A DNA stretch of 24,334 bases from positions 1 through 24,334 of the IMG/VR virus record IMGVR_UViG_3300009155_002268, one strand, 5' to 3'. Under the pieces are notes generated by a model. That model had not been told where the DNA came from, searched no databases, and saw only the letters and a list, made by a program, of their open reading frames with translations. Positions 7,001 through 14,317 of this stretch are shown here, piece after piece (the first letter of the stretch is position 1; every line of letters begins with the position of its first letter). The translations under genes were made by a program, and so were the position numbers. The DNA is from a virus.

Positions 7001-7628
7001 TTAAAAAATCTCCTGGCCATTTGCCATAATTCATTTTCACCGTTGATTCATACAATTTGAAAGTGTCATACAGTTCACCCACAAGACTTTGAGCAAATCT
7101 AGGATGATTGGGATCAAATAATATGGATTTTAACAATTCTTTGGACACGTATCTATCTTCGTCACAGGTACAACCATAAAGATCCATTATGCGAACTTTG
7201 TTTTTACTATCTAAGTAAAATGTATGTGGATACAAATTGGATTTGTGTATGTTCTGTGACAATAAGTCTGACAAAATATCTTTGATCTGTTGTTGCCAAT
7301 TGGAAACTGTGGATATTTCACCCGTGTGTATGAGTTTGCTTAAACTACGATCATACCATTTGAATTCAATTGTTCTATTTCTGTGATCAATATTTAGAAT
7401 TTCAGGAACATATGGTTTATTTTTTAACTTTTCTATGTAGTTGGTTTCTCTAGCAAACCAATTTTGTCTAAGATCGTCAGTCATATTGGGATTAACGAAA
7501 TATTGATTATTGTTAAAGTTCATTTTAAATATGTCTTTATCAAGACTAATCAATGGTTCATACACCATGTTGGCTAATTCTATTTTGCCCAATTCATATT
7601 TGTAAAAATGATTCCAATCTTTAATCAT
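6993..7628 (-). CDS. Kinase-like fold protein, possibly inactive
   Basis: A 211-residue protein whose layout resembles small protein or aminoglycoside kinases. It has an RETNYIEKL helix (60-68) like the alpha-C helix with its glutamate, then VPEIL and a short hinge-like strand (IEFKWYD, 87-93). A catalytic-loop-like segment IHKSNLYPHTFYLD (127-140) is followed by RIMDLYG (146-152) in the place of the DFG/DxD metal site. The usual catalytic aspartate of the HxD loop is replaced (HKSN), so it may be a pseudokinase, or the resemblance may be superficial. The start is fixed by AAGGA six bases before the ATG, with an eight-base overlap with the upstream oxygenase. Being sandwiched between two oxygenases suggests a shared substrate. 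Confidence 0.5.
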   Translation of the reverse strand: MIKDWNHFYKYELGKIELANMVYEPLISLDKDIFKMNFNNNQYFVNPNMTDDLRQNWFARETNYIEKLKNKPYVPEILNIDHRNRTIEFKWYDRSLSKLIHTGEISTVSNWQQQIKDILSDLLSQNIHKSNLYPHTFYLDSKNKVRIMDLYGCTCDEDRYVSKELLKSILFDPNHPRFAQSLVGELYDTFKLYESTVKMNYGKWPGDFLNA

Positions 7629-8292
7629 GACTGATCCTTACATCAAATCCGCAATTGTCCAACACTTTGTTCACTTGTGGCAAATGAGTACGTTCTATTT
7701 CAAAACTTATTTCAGTTTCAGAAATTTTTTTAAATTTATTCACACATCCTTGCTTGTTTAATCTATTTAAAACTATGGAAAAACTGTGATCAAACAAATA
7801 TCTCAAATTGTATGGTGGATTGTTCACTGTGATTTTAACAGCACAAGGATCTTTCAATTCAACTTTGTTCAATAACTTTCTTATGACCAATTGAATGCGT
7901 GATTTATATCCTAAATTAGCAGCAGAGTGTATGCGACCAGCGTCCATAAGATACACTTTGTTATCTACTTCAGTAGGGTATATTTTTAAATTTTTTAAAT
8001 CATACAGATAACTGTGTTCACCTTGTAGTGTCAAATGATATCGGTCATCTATATCGGCATGAGCACAATAACTTTCGCCTGGTTCCAACACAATTATTCT
8101 TGCTTCGCCCACAGACCCTAATTGAGCAAAAAGATTCACAATGGGTGTTTTTTTGAATTCATCTTTCAGCTGCCAAACGTCATAGAAAAAATCTCCAGTG
8201 GGTTTATTCAACTGAGTTTTTGGTAAATCCAAAATTGGTAAACTTTCAAAGATCTCTTTGGCTGAACATGTTATATTAATTTGGTCAAGCAT
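7621..8292 (-). CDS. Aspartyl/asparaginyl hydroxylase-like 2OG oxygenase with C-terminal extension
   Basis: A 223-residue protein. The N-terminal ~140 residues hold a cupin: LEPGESYCAHADIDDRYHL gives H78-A-D80, the strand VYLMDAGRIHSAANLG gives H122, and R132 (SRIQLVIR) binds 2OG. This pattern closely matches the bacterial aspartyl/asparaginyl beta-hydroxylase family. The remaining ~80 residues form a separate domain (strand-helix-strand pattern, ending VLDNCGFDVRI) that I do not recognise and that may bind the target. It opens a minus-strand run, divergent from the PP-loop gene. No Shine-Dalgarno is seen; a GATAAGTA octamer lies five bases before the ATG. Confidence 0.82.
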   Translation of the reverse strand: MLDQINITCSAKEIFESLPILDLPKTQLNKPTGDFFYDVWQLKDEFKKTPIVNLFAQLGSVGEARIIVLEPGESYCAHADIDDRYHLTLQGEHSYLYDLKNLKIYPTEVDNKVYLMDAGRIHSAANLGYKSRIQLVIRKLLNKVELKDPCAVKITVNNPPYNLRYLFDHSFSIVLNRLNKQGCVNKFKKISETEISFEIERTHLPQVNKVLDNCGFDVRISHD

Positions 8293-8297
8293 AGCTA

Positions 8298-8305
8298 TAC
8301 TTATC
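8298..8305 (-). promoter_or_regulatory. Late-promoter-like octamer (GATAAGTA)
   Basis: GATAAGTA lies five bases before the ATG at 8292 and mirrors GATAAATA on the other strand. It has two mismatches to TATAAATA. T4 late geometry would place the start site on the ATG. Confidence 0.33.
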
Positions 8306-8338
8306 GTAAAAAATTATGTGAGCAGTTAATTACGATAA
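8301..8338. repeat. Perfect 9-base inverted repeat in a divergent gap
   Basis: TTATCGTAA (8301-8309) and TTACGATAA (8330-8338) are exact reverse complements separated by 20 bases. Each arm contains most of a late-promoter-like octamer pointing outward, so this may be a symmetric two-way promoter, or an operator. It lies in the 62-base gap between genes starting at 8292 and 8355. Confidence 0.45.
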
Positions 8339-8341
8339 ATA
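8334..8341 (+). promoter_or_regulatory. Candidate T4-type late promoter (GATAAATA)
   Basis: GATAAATA matches TATAAATA at seven of eight positions and lies 13 bases before the ATG at 8355. The predicted start near 8347 leaves a leader of only about eight bases and no room for a Shine-Dalgarno, and none is seen. Confidence 0.5.
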
Positions 8342-8354
8342 TTCTGTCCATACT

Positions 8355-9176
8355 ATGTCTAATTACAAACAGTTAAAAACGGTTTACGAAACCAGTGTCT
8401 TCAAAAATATTCTACATCTGATTGATGGAGTGTATGTTCCATTGTCTCAAAAATGGAAAAATATTGGCGTTAGTGTGAGTGGTGGTGCCGACAGTGCCTT
8501 GATGAGTTATCTGCTGTGCAATCTGATTACCAAAAATCAATTGGATATCACTGTTCATATTATTACCAATATTAGATGTTGGAAAACCAGACCTTGGCAG
8601 CGTCATAACAGCATAGAAGTTTATGGTTGGTTGACTGATAAATTTAAAAATATAAGATTCAAAAGACACGAAAATTTTATTGCTCCCGAATTAGAATGGG
8701 GATCCAAAGGACCCAGCATTGTGGATGAATATGGCAGATTAAAAAGTGGCAATCAAATAGAATTAAGAGCACATGCTGAATATGTGGCTCACACAGAAAA
8801 ATTAGATGCTTGGTACTGTGGAGTGACCAAGAATCCTGATAAAGAATTTGATCAACGTTTGACAGATAGAGATGTGTTTATTGACACAGTTTCTGATGCT
8901 CTGTTGGACAAGTTAATCAAAGCACACATGGGCGGCTTTGCATGTCACCCATTCACTTATGTACAGAAAGATTGGATAGTTGCTCAATTTAAAAGATTAG
9001 GCATTATGGACCTATTTGATCTTACTCGCAGTTGTGAAGGTGATCTAAACACATATCCTGAAATCTTTGGTGACTTAGATTACAGAACTTATGTGCCAGG
9101 GTCGCCCGTACCTGTGTGTGGCAAGTGTTTTTGGTGTCAAGAAAGACAATGGGGAGTGGATAAATGTCAAGATTAA
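8355..9176 (+). CDS. QueC-like PP-loop ATPase
   Basis: A 273-residue N-type ATP pyrophosphatase. SGGADSAL (residues 42-49) is the PP-loop, used to adenylate a carboxylate or carbonyl. The C-terminal part has SCEGD (C227) and a CGKCFWCQER cluster (C255, C258, C261), the same arrangement as the structural zinc site of QueC (7-cyano-7-deazaguanine synthase). Between them a KDWIVAQFKRLGI helix resembles the QueC 'K-x-x-I-x-x-x-x-x-x-LG' segment. No QueD, QueE or FolE partner is visible, so the substrate may differ; asparagine synthase and NAD synthase relatives use the same loop. It heads a plus-strand run with an SGNH hydrolase and two radical SAM enzymes, overlapping the next gene by 13 bases. 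Confidence 0.8.
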   Translation: MSNYKQLKTVYETSVFKNILHLIDGVYVPLSQKWKNIGVSVSGGADSALMSYLLCNLITKNQLDITVHIITNIRCWKTRPWQRHNSIEVYGWLTDKFKNIRFKRHENFIAPELEWGSKGPSIVDEYGRLKSGNQIELRAHAEYVAHTEKLDAWYCGVTKNPDKEFDQRLTDRDVFIDTVSDALLDKLIKAHMGGFACHPFTYVQKDWIVAQFKRLGIMDLFDLTRSCEGDLNTYPEIFGDLDYRTYVPGSPVPVCGKCFWCQERQWGVDKCQD

Positions 9177-9796
9177 TTGTGTTTGGTTGTTCATACGCAT
9201 ATGGCACAGGATTACCTGACTGTAAAAACTGGCTTTTTGATATGATACATAATTTAAAGCCCAGTCAATTAGGATGGCCCAAACTGTTGTCTGAAAAATT
9301 AAATTGTGAATTAATTAACGAAAGTTTTCCTGGTTCAAGTAATACAGAAATATTATACACTTTGCTTAAATTTAAGTTTCAAAATAATGACAAAGTGATT
9401 ATTATGTGGACTCATTATGCTAGAGATATGTTGTTTAACAATCAACACAAATTTCCTTTTTTTAGAAATAGATTAGGACCATGGGGTAAAACACATCAAG
9501 AACGCAAATGGGCAGAGTATTTAAATGAAAAAGATTATGCTATGAAAAGTTGGTTTAATATACATCATGCAGATTTATATCTACGCGATAAAAATATTCA
9601 ATACATTCATTATCCAGCTACTCCAGAAGAATTTGATAAAAATAAATTGGATTTTATTAAAGTTAACAATTACCATAACACTGGTATAACTGTGTTAGAC
9701 AAAGCCACAGATGACATGCATCCAGGAATACAAAGTAATATTGACACAGCAGACAAAATACATAAGATTTTTAAGGAATACAATGACAGATCATAA
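9164..9796 (+). CDS. SGNH/GDSL hydrolase-like protein
   Basis: A 210-residue protein with the four-block layout of SGNH esterases/acyltransferases. The nucleophile is likely S10 in FGCSYAYG, block II is FPGSSN (G57, N60), and the C-terminal D183-x-x-H186 (DDMHPG) supplies the acid and base. The block III GxND is replaced by MWTHYARD, as in other divergent members. No signal peptide is present, so it probably acts in the cytoplasm or on the virion, perhaps adding or removing an acyl group on a glycan. A strong GGGGAG lies seven bases before its ATG, inside the end of the PP-loop gene. It overlaps the following radical SAM gene by 14 bases. Confidence 0.75.
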   Translation: MSRLIVFGCSYAYGTGLPDCKNWLFDMIHNLKPSQLGWPKLLSEKLNCELINESFPGSSNTEILYTLLKFKFQNNDKVIIMWTHYARDMLFNNQHKFPFFRNRLGPWGKTHQERKWAEYLNEKDYAMKSWFNIHHADLYLRDKNIQYIHYPATPEEFDKNKLDFIKVNNYHNTGITVLDKATDDMHPGIQSNIDTADKIHKIFKEYNDRS

Positions 9797-11201
9797 TGAA
9801 TATTGGATGAATCCTGAAGATTCACAATTGGGCAAATGGCAGAGAGAAATAGAATCTGTCACAGGCACTCCCACTTACTGTATATTGCCTTGGATACATT
9901 TTGCCACCAGACCCAACGGTGATATGAGATTGTGTTGTTCAGCCAACGCCAGTGGTGCTGGATCTGATCACACAGTGGGTATTATTAAAAAAGAAGATGG
10001 CACACCTGCCAACTTTGGTGTGGATACTCCTATGAGTGCTTGGAACAATGATTACATGAAAAGTGTGCGTACCACCATGTTGAAAGGTGAGATACCTGCC
10101 AGTTGTCGCAAGTGTTTTGATGAAGAACGTGTAGGAGTGGTGAGTAAAAGAATATGGGAAACTGGCACATGGCATCGAGATGGAGTGGATGTGCCGGAAC
10201 TGATACGTCAAACCAAAGAAGATGGCACAGTGCCTGAAAAATTATTGTATTTGGATCTGCGTCTAGGACACACTTGTAATATCAAATGTGTGATGTGTTC
10301 TCCACATGACAGCAGCAAATGGGTGAATGACTGGCAACAACTGATGCCACAATTACAAAACAAAGAAGTTAAAGACCAGATTCAATGGGACAAAAAAGAA
10401 TTTAATAACTTCTGGCATGAAAAAGATACTTTCTGGCAGGAAATGTATCGCCAAATACCCAATTTAAAACAAGTATATTTTGCTGGCGGTGAACCATTGA
10501 TGATCAAAGAACACAAAGTGTTTATTGAAGAAATTATAAGACAAGGTTATCAAGATCGTATATTATTACGTTACAATTCCAATGGTATATTAGTGGATGA
10601 AGATTTAATCAAGTTATGGAGTAAATTTAAAAAAGTTAAATTTGCTGTGAGCATGGATGCCACACATCAGCGTGATGAATACATACGTTTTCCCACACAA
10701 TGGGCCACAGTGGAAAAGAATTTACACATGTTAGACAATACTCCTGACAACATACAAGTGAGTTTGGCTACTGCTATACAAATTTTTAATATCAAACACT
10801 TGCCTGATTTTATGAAATGGAAAATACAGAGTGGATTTAAAAAATTAAACGTAGGCACTGTGCCTGGTGGAGTACAAATGGGTGGTGGATTGGTTAACAT
10901 GCATTTATTATACATACCAACTTTTTTAAGCATACAAATATTACCCCGAGAAGACAAACAACAAATAAGAGAACTGTTTATGGATTTTAAAGATTGGTTG
11001 TGGCACAACTATAGACAGGACGATGATTTTTGGAAAATAAATCCTTATGGATGGAGACGTTGGGAGGCAGTACTGATGCACATGGAAGCCAAAGATAATT
11101 CTAGACTGCTGCCTGGATTTAAGGAGTATGTGAATAAATTGGATGCTATCAGAGGATTGAGTGCTGCTAAAATTTTTCCTGAATTGAAACATTTACTATG
11201 A
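9783..11201 (+). CDS. Radical SAM enzyme with N-terminal cysteine (twitch-like) domain
   Basis: A 472-residue protein. The radical SAM cluster motif is C165-NIK-C169-VM-C172, and GGEP at 225-228 marks the SAM-binding strand. Before the barrel sits a cysteine-rich domain (C33, C51-C52, C108, C111; start CILPWIHFATRPNGD) that looks like a twitch/SPASM-type auxiliary iron-sulfur module placed at the N-terminus. This layout is common in uncharacterised phage and bacterial proteins. Such enzymes start radical chemistry on peptides, sugars or cofactors; the substrate is unknown. The ATG at 9783 was chosen because AAGGA lies five bases upstream. It is followed by a second radical SAM gene with ATGA overlap, a pairing repeated on the other strand (14304-12147). 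Confidence 0.85.
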   Translation: MTDHNEYWMNPEDSQLGKWQREIESVTGTPTYCILPWIHFATRPNGDMRLCCSANASGAGSDHTVGIIKKEDGTPANFGVDTPMSAWNNDYMKSVRTTMLKGEIPASCRKCFDEERVGVVSKRIWETGTWHRDGVDVPELIRQTKEDGTVPEKLLYLDLRLGHTCNIKCVMCSPHDSSKWVNDWQQLMPQLQNKEVKDQIQWDKKEFNNFWHEKDTFWQEMYRQIPNLKQVYFAGGEPLMIKEHKVFIEEIIRQGYQDRILLRYNSNGILVDEDLIKLWSKFKKVKFAVSMDATHQRDEYIRFPTQWATVEKNLHMLDNTPDNIQVSLATAIQIFNIKHLPDFMKWKIQSGFKKLNVGTVPGGVQMGGGLVNMHLLYIPTFLSIQILPREDKQQIRELFMDFKDWLWHNYRQDDDFWKINPYGWRRWEAVLMHMEAKDNSRLLPGFKEYVNKLDAIRGLSAAKIFPELKHLL

Positions 11202-12157
11202 TAACACAAGTTTATAACCCTCAGCCCAAAGACGTTTTACGTGTGGAGTTTATGATAGGTAACACCTGTAATTACAAGTGCTGGTATTGCTTTGAAGGTT
11301 CACACGAAGGCACACATCGTTGGACCAATGACTTGGAACAACTGGTGGCAAATTTTGTTCATTTGTTTGATAGATACAAAACCATAGGCAAACGAAAATT
11401 AGAACTGCACATAGTGGGAGGAGAACCCACATTGTGGCCACAACTGGGAGAATTTGTAGAAAAAATACGTGATCAAATCCCTTCCCATATTTCTATCAGC
11501 AGTAATGGCAGTAGAGCGTTAAGATGGTGGGAGCAATATGCTCATGTATTTGATAAAATTTTATTAAGTTGTCATCATCAACAGGTACAAGTGGAAGATT
11601 TTATCAAAGTGGCTGATATGTGTCATAAAAAAGGACGCAGTCCTACTGTGATGATGTTGATGGATCCCACAGCATGGCAGAAATGTCTGGATTTAATTGA
11701 AAAATTAAAAACCAGTCGTTACAGATGGTTTATAGTGGCCATGGAAGTCATGCACAAAACTATTAAATTTACTGACAAACAAAAAGCATTTGTATCTAAA
11801 CCAATCAAACGCATGCCTAATATCTGGACTTTGTTACGTCAATCCAAACATATGAAAGGATCTCCTAAAGTAAAATTTGAAGATGGATCTATTAAATCTG
11901 TAAACAGAAACTGGATTGTATTAAATAAACAGAATGATTTTTATGGATGGATGTGTAATATTGGTGTTGACAGTATGATGATAGATCCTGCAGGTATTAT
12001 AACCTCAGCTTGTAGAACAAAATTATTTGAACAATACAATATCTATGATAAAGATTTTGTTAAAAAATTTAATCCTAATATTAAACCTAAAATTTGCGAT
12101 AAAAAAAATACTTGTATGTGTCAACCTGAAAGTTTATTGGATAAATTTAAACTTTAA
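11198..12157 (+). CDS. Radical SAM enzyme with C-terminal cysteine cluster
   Basis: A 319-residue protein. C24-NYK-C28-WY-C31 binds the SAM-linked 4Fe-4S cluster, and GGEP follows at 74-77 (HIVGGEPTLW). The C-terminus has cysteines C253, C272, C300, C306 and C308 (CxC near the end), enough for at least one auxiliary cluster of the SPASM/twitch type. It starts at an ATGA junction with the 472-residue radical SAM gene, so the two proteins are probably made together and may act in sequence on one substrate. Its closest match in the window is the convergent gene at 13043-12147, which has the same order of motifs. A likely terminator overlaps its last codons. Confidence 0.85.
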   Translation: MITQVYNPQPKDVLRVEFMIGNTCNYKCWYCFEGSHEGTHRWTNDLEQLVANFVHLFDRYKTIGKRKLELHIVGGEPTLWPQLGEFVEKIRDQIPSHISISSNGSRALRWWEQYAHVFDKILLSCHHQQVQVEDFIKVADMCHKKGRSPTVMMLMDPTAWQKCLDLIEKLKTSRYRWFIVAMEVMHKTIKFTDKQKAFVSKPIKRMPNIWTLLRQSKHMKGSPKVKFEDGSIKSVNRNWIVLNKQNDFYGWMCNIGVDSMMIDPAGIITSACRTKLFEQYNIYDKDFVKKFNPNIKPKICDKKNTCMCQPESLLDKFKL

Positions 12158-12162
12158 TTTTT
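12129..12162 (+). terminator. Candidate intrinsic terminator
   Basis: AAAGTTTA (12129-12136) and TAAACTTT (12148-12155) form a perfect eight-base stem with an 11-base loop, followed by AATTTTT ending at 12162. It overlaps the stop codon of the plus-strand radical SAM gene and would end that run. The stem is AT-rich, so efficiency is uncertain. Confidence 0.45.
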
Positions 12163-13043
12163 GTAATATTGATATCTGCAGCACAAGTGCACCATGTGCG
12201 AGTGCAATCAACAGGCGCTGTGGGTCGTACAAAAGTGTCTTGATAAATGTTACCCAAAGTGCCACCCACTCTACAAGTGGCTCGGTGAACTTCACCATCC
12301 CAATTGATCATTAAACTTTCCACTCCAGACATACAACTCCATCCTTGGAATTTATTGGTTTTGTTGATCAGCAAATCATTCACATTGCATTCCACTGTGT
12401 TGTCTATGAGAGTATTTTTTGGTGGTGTGTGATTGCTCACTGCCAAAAATTCTTTTTCTTCCTCACTGTAATGAATCATGTCTTCGAAATCATCATGTGT
12501 TTTGGTCCAGCGTATAGGTCTCAGTGCATAGCGTATGCCCGCATCTAAAAGAGCCTTGCAAGCGTCTTTAACGTCTTTTAAACGTCCTGGTAGCATCATC
12601 ATATGCACTAGAACATTTTTGTTGACAGACTGTGTATAAACCTTGATAATTGTGTTTATGACCCTTTGCCAATCGGATTCAAAATGCACACTGAATACCA
12701 TATGATTGATATAATTTTCCAAAATATTTTGGTAGAATTCCACAGTTCTGGTACCATTGGTGGTGACGTTGATCCAACTGATTTTATTTTTGGCATGTTG
12801 TAATAACTGTTCTATGTTTGGATGCACACAAGGTTCTCCACCAGTCAAACTGATTCGCACATTGGGTATTGTGCTCAGTGTGTCCACAGTGCGTTTCAAT
12901 ATCTCTATATCAGTGTGTTCACTGTGATTGTCATGTATTTCTGCTGGACAATAACTACAATCTAAATTGCATCGTTTGCCAAGATTCCATTCCACTTTGA
13001 CACTGTTTCTAATATGAGGATACAAGTGTTCCACTTTAAACAT
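12147..13043 (-). CDS. Radical SAM enzyme with C-terminal cysteine cluster (paralogue of 11198-12157)
   Basis: A 298-residue protein. C25-NLD-C29-SY-C32 is the radical SAM motif and TGGEP lies at 67-71. The C-terminal part begins GWSCMSGVESLMINWDG and ends with a DCTRTWCTC group, mirroring the GWMCNIGVDSMMIDPAG and CMC ends of the gene it faces. The ATG at 13043 was chosen over a TTG at 13052, since it gives the usual eight-base overlap and has GGAG about ten bases upstream. It is the last gene of the long minus-strand run and overlaps its plus-strand paralogue tail to tail by 11 bases. The substrate is unknown; the cluster-binding C-terminus suggests a peptide or a sugar. Confidence 0.85.
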   Translation of the reverse strand: MFKVEHLYPHIRNSVKVEWNLGKRCNLDCSYCPAEIHDNHSEHTDIEILKRTVDTLSTIPNVRISLTGGEPCVHPNIEQLLQHAKNKISWINVTTNGTRTVEFYQNILENYINHMVFSVHFESDWQRVINTIIKVYTQSVNKNVLVHMMMLPGRLKDVKDACKALLDAGIRYALRPIRWTKTHDDFEDMIHYSEEEKEFLAVSNHTPPKNTLIDNTVECNVNDLLINKTNKFQGWSCMSGVESLMINWDGEVHRATCRVGGTLGNIYQDTFVRPTAPVDCTRTWCTCAADINITKIKV

Positions 13044-14304
13044 AGTCAGCAAACTCCGGGTTTATTTTTTCAAAAGGTCCTTGATTTCTTGTGATGTCCA
13101 ATTTGCGATTAAAGTCCACACAATCCATCCAGTATTGATTAAGATCTCTGGCTTTTAAAAAATTAATGTTGTCCTGTATTTGTTGCAGAGTAATTTTTTC
13201 TAATATTGGATGTTGTTTGACCAATGCATAATCTTTTATTTGAGGTTTCATTGCTTCCAATTTGTCTATCACTTGATTTTTTAATTTTGTAGGCAACACT
13301 TGAGCACTCAACGCTCTGGGATAATTTACCCTATGACTGTAAAACACAATGCCCAGATCATTTAAAAAGTAATCAATCACACGATCTATTTGCATGATAT
13401 TGTTGGCTTGTACTGTGAATGCTCCCACTATTCTACTCACTGTGGGTATTTGTTTCATTATTTTTATGTTGTTGACCACATCCATAAACTTGCCATTACT
13501 TCGGATATATTCATAAGTGTCAAAGATTCCGTCAATGCTCACATTCACTGCCACACTTTTGAATTTGGGCCAGTATTCTTGTATGGTTCTTCCACCTTTG
13601 ATGCCCAACACTGTGCCATTGGTGGCATATTTGATTTCAATGTTGGATCCATTGGTGCTTAATAAATCTAATATTTTGTAATGGGTGGGATCCATCAAAG
13701 GTTCACCACCAGCAAATTCCACACGTTTAAAATAAGGAATAAGTTTTTTTAAATTGTCCCAAAAGTGTGGTTTATCTTCGAAAAGATCCACATGCGGCGC
13801 TTGTGTCAGACCAAGATCTTCCACGGCTTTGACCAAGTAATTGTTTTCTTTCTTGTAATGATCCACAATGCTGTTCCAATCTTTCCATTGTGTGCTGTCT
13901 AATGGATTACACATACGACATTTTAGGTTACACAAGTTGTTAATTTTGATTTCCATAGTGGGCAGTTCAAAAGGCATGGTATAATCTTCTTTTAAACTAT
14001 CTAAAGCTGTGGGATAAAGATTGATCCTTGATTCTGGAATATTGTCACTGATGTGTCTTTGTCGCAAACTTTGCACTCCCTGATCTTCCAAATCAAAACA
14101 AGGTGCACACACATTAGGTCGCTCATTGTTCAACACCTGATGTCTTACTTCACGCATTTTTTCATTGTTCCATGCTTCTTCCATGGTCTCATTCTGTATG
14201 TTTCCAATGGGTAAACTTCTACAACACACCTTAATAGCACCATCTTCTCTGGTGGCTAATCCTGTGAATGGATGCATGCAGAATGTACAACTTTTATTTT
14301 TCAT
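13036..14304 (-). CDS. Radical SAM enzyme with N-terminal cysteine (twitch-like) domain (same architecture as 9783-11201)
   Basis: A 422-residue protein. It begins CTFCMHPFTGLATREDG and carries cysteines C6, C9, C27-C28, C66 and C69, then the radical SAM motif C125-NLK-C129-RM-C132 and GGEP at 199-202. The N-terminal module aligns by eye with that of the 472-residue plus-strand protein (CILPWIHFATRPNGD, CC, CRKCFDEE versus CAPCFDLED). The ATG at 14304 follows the preceding stop; an upstream in-frame ATG at 14343 is possible and would add 13 residues and overlap the upstream gene by 31 bases. Neither has a good Shine-Dalgarno. It is paired with the next radical SAM gene with an eight-base overlap. 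Confidence 0.83.
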   Translation of the reverse strand: MKNKSCTFCMHPFTGLATREDGAIKVCCRSLPIGNIQNETMEEAWNNEKMREVRHQVLNNERPNVCAPCFDLEDQGVQSLRQRHISDNIPESRINLYPTALDSLKEDYTMPFELPTMEIKINNLCNLKCRMCNPLDSTQWKDWNSIVDHYKKENNYLVKAVEDLGLTQAPHVDLFEDKPHFWDNLKKLIPYFKRVEFAGGEPLMDPTHYKILDLLSTNGSNIEIKYATNGTVLGIKGGRTIQEYWPKFKSVAVNVSIDGIFDTYEYIRSNGKFMDVVNNIKIMKQIPTVSRIVGAFTVQANNIMQIDRVIDYFLNDLGIVFYSHRVNYPRALSAQVLPTKLKNQVIDKLEAMKPQIKDYALVKQHPILEKITLQQIQDNINFLKARDLNQYWMDCVDFNRKLDITRNQGPFEKINPEFADYV

Positions 14305-14309
14305 AACAG

Positions 14310-14317
14310 TATTTAAA
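14310..14317 (-). promoter_or_regulatory. Late-promoter-like octamer (TTTAAATA)
   Basis: TTTAAATA ends five bases before the ATG at 14304 and overlaps the stop codon of the upstream gene. It could give the last two radical SAM genes their own late transcript. It has two mismatches and lies inside a run of overlapping genes, so it is weak. Confidence 0.22.

Noticed and set aside
8355-9176. A complete 7-deazaguanine DNA modification system
   Set aside because: Only a QueC-like gene is seen; QueD, QueE, FolE and a transglycosylase are absent, and the radical SAM proteins here are twitch/SPASM-like rather than QueE-like.
10667-11192. Minus-strand open frames of 113 and 83 residues
   Set aside because: They are antisense to a well-supported radical SAM gene, and their composition is what the reverse strand of that gene would give.
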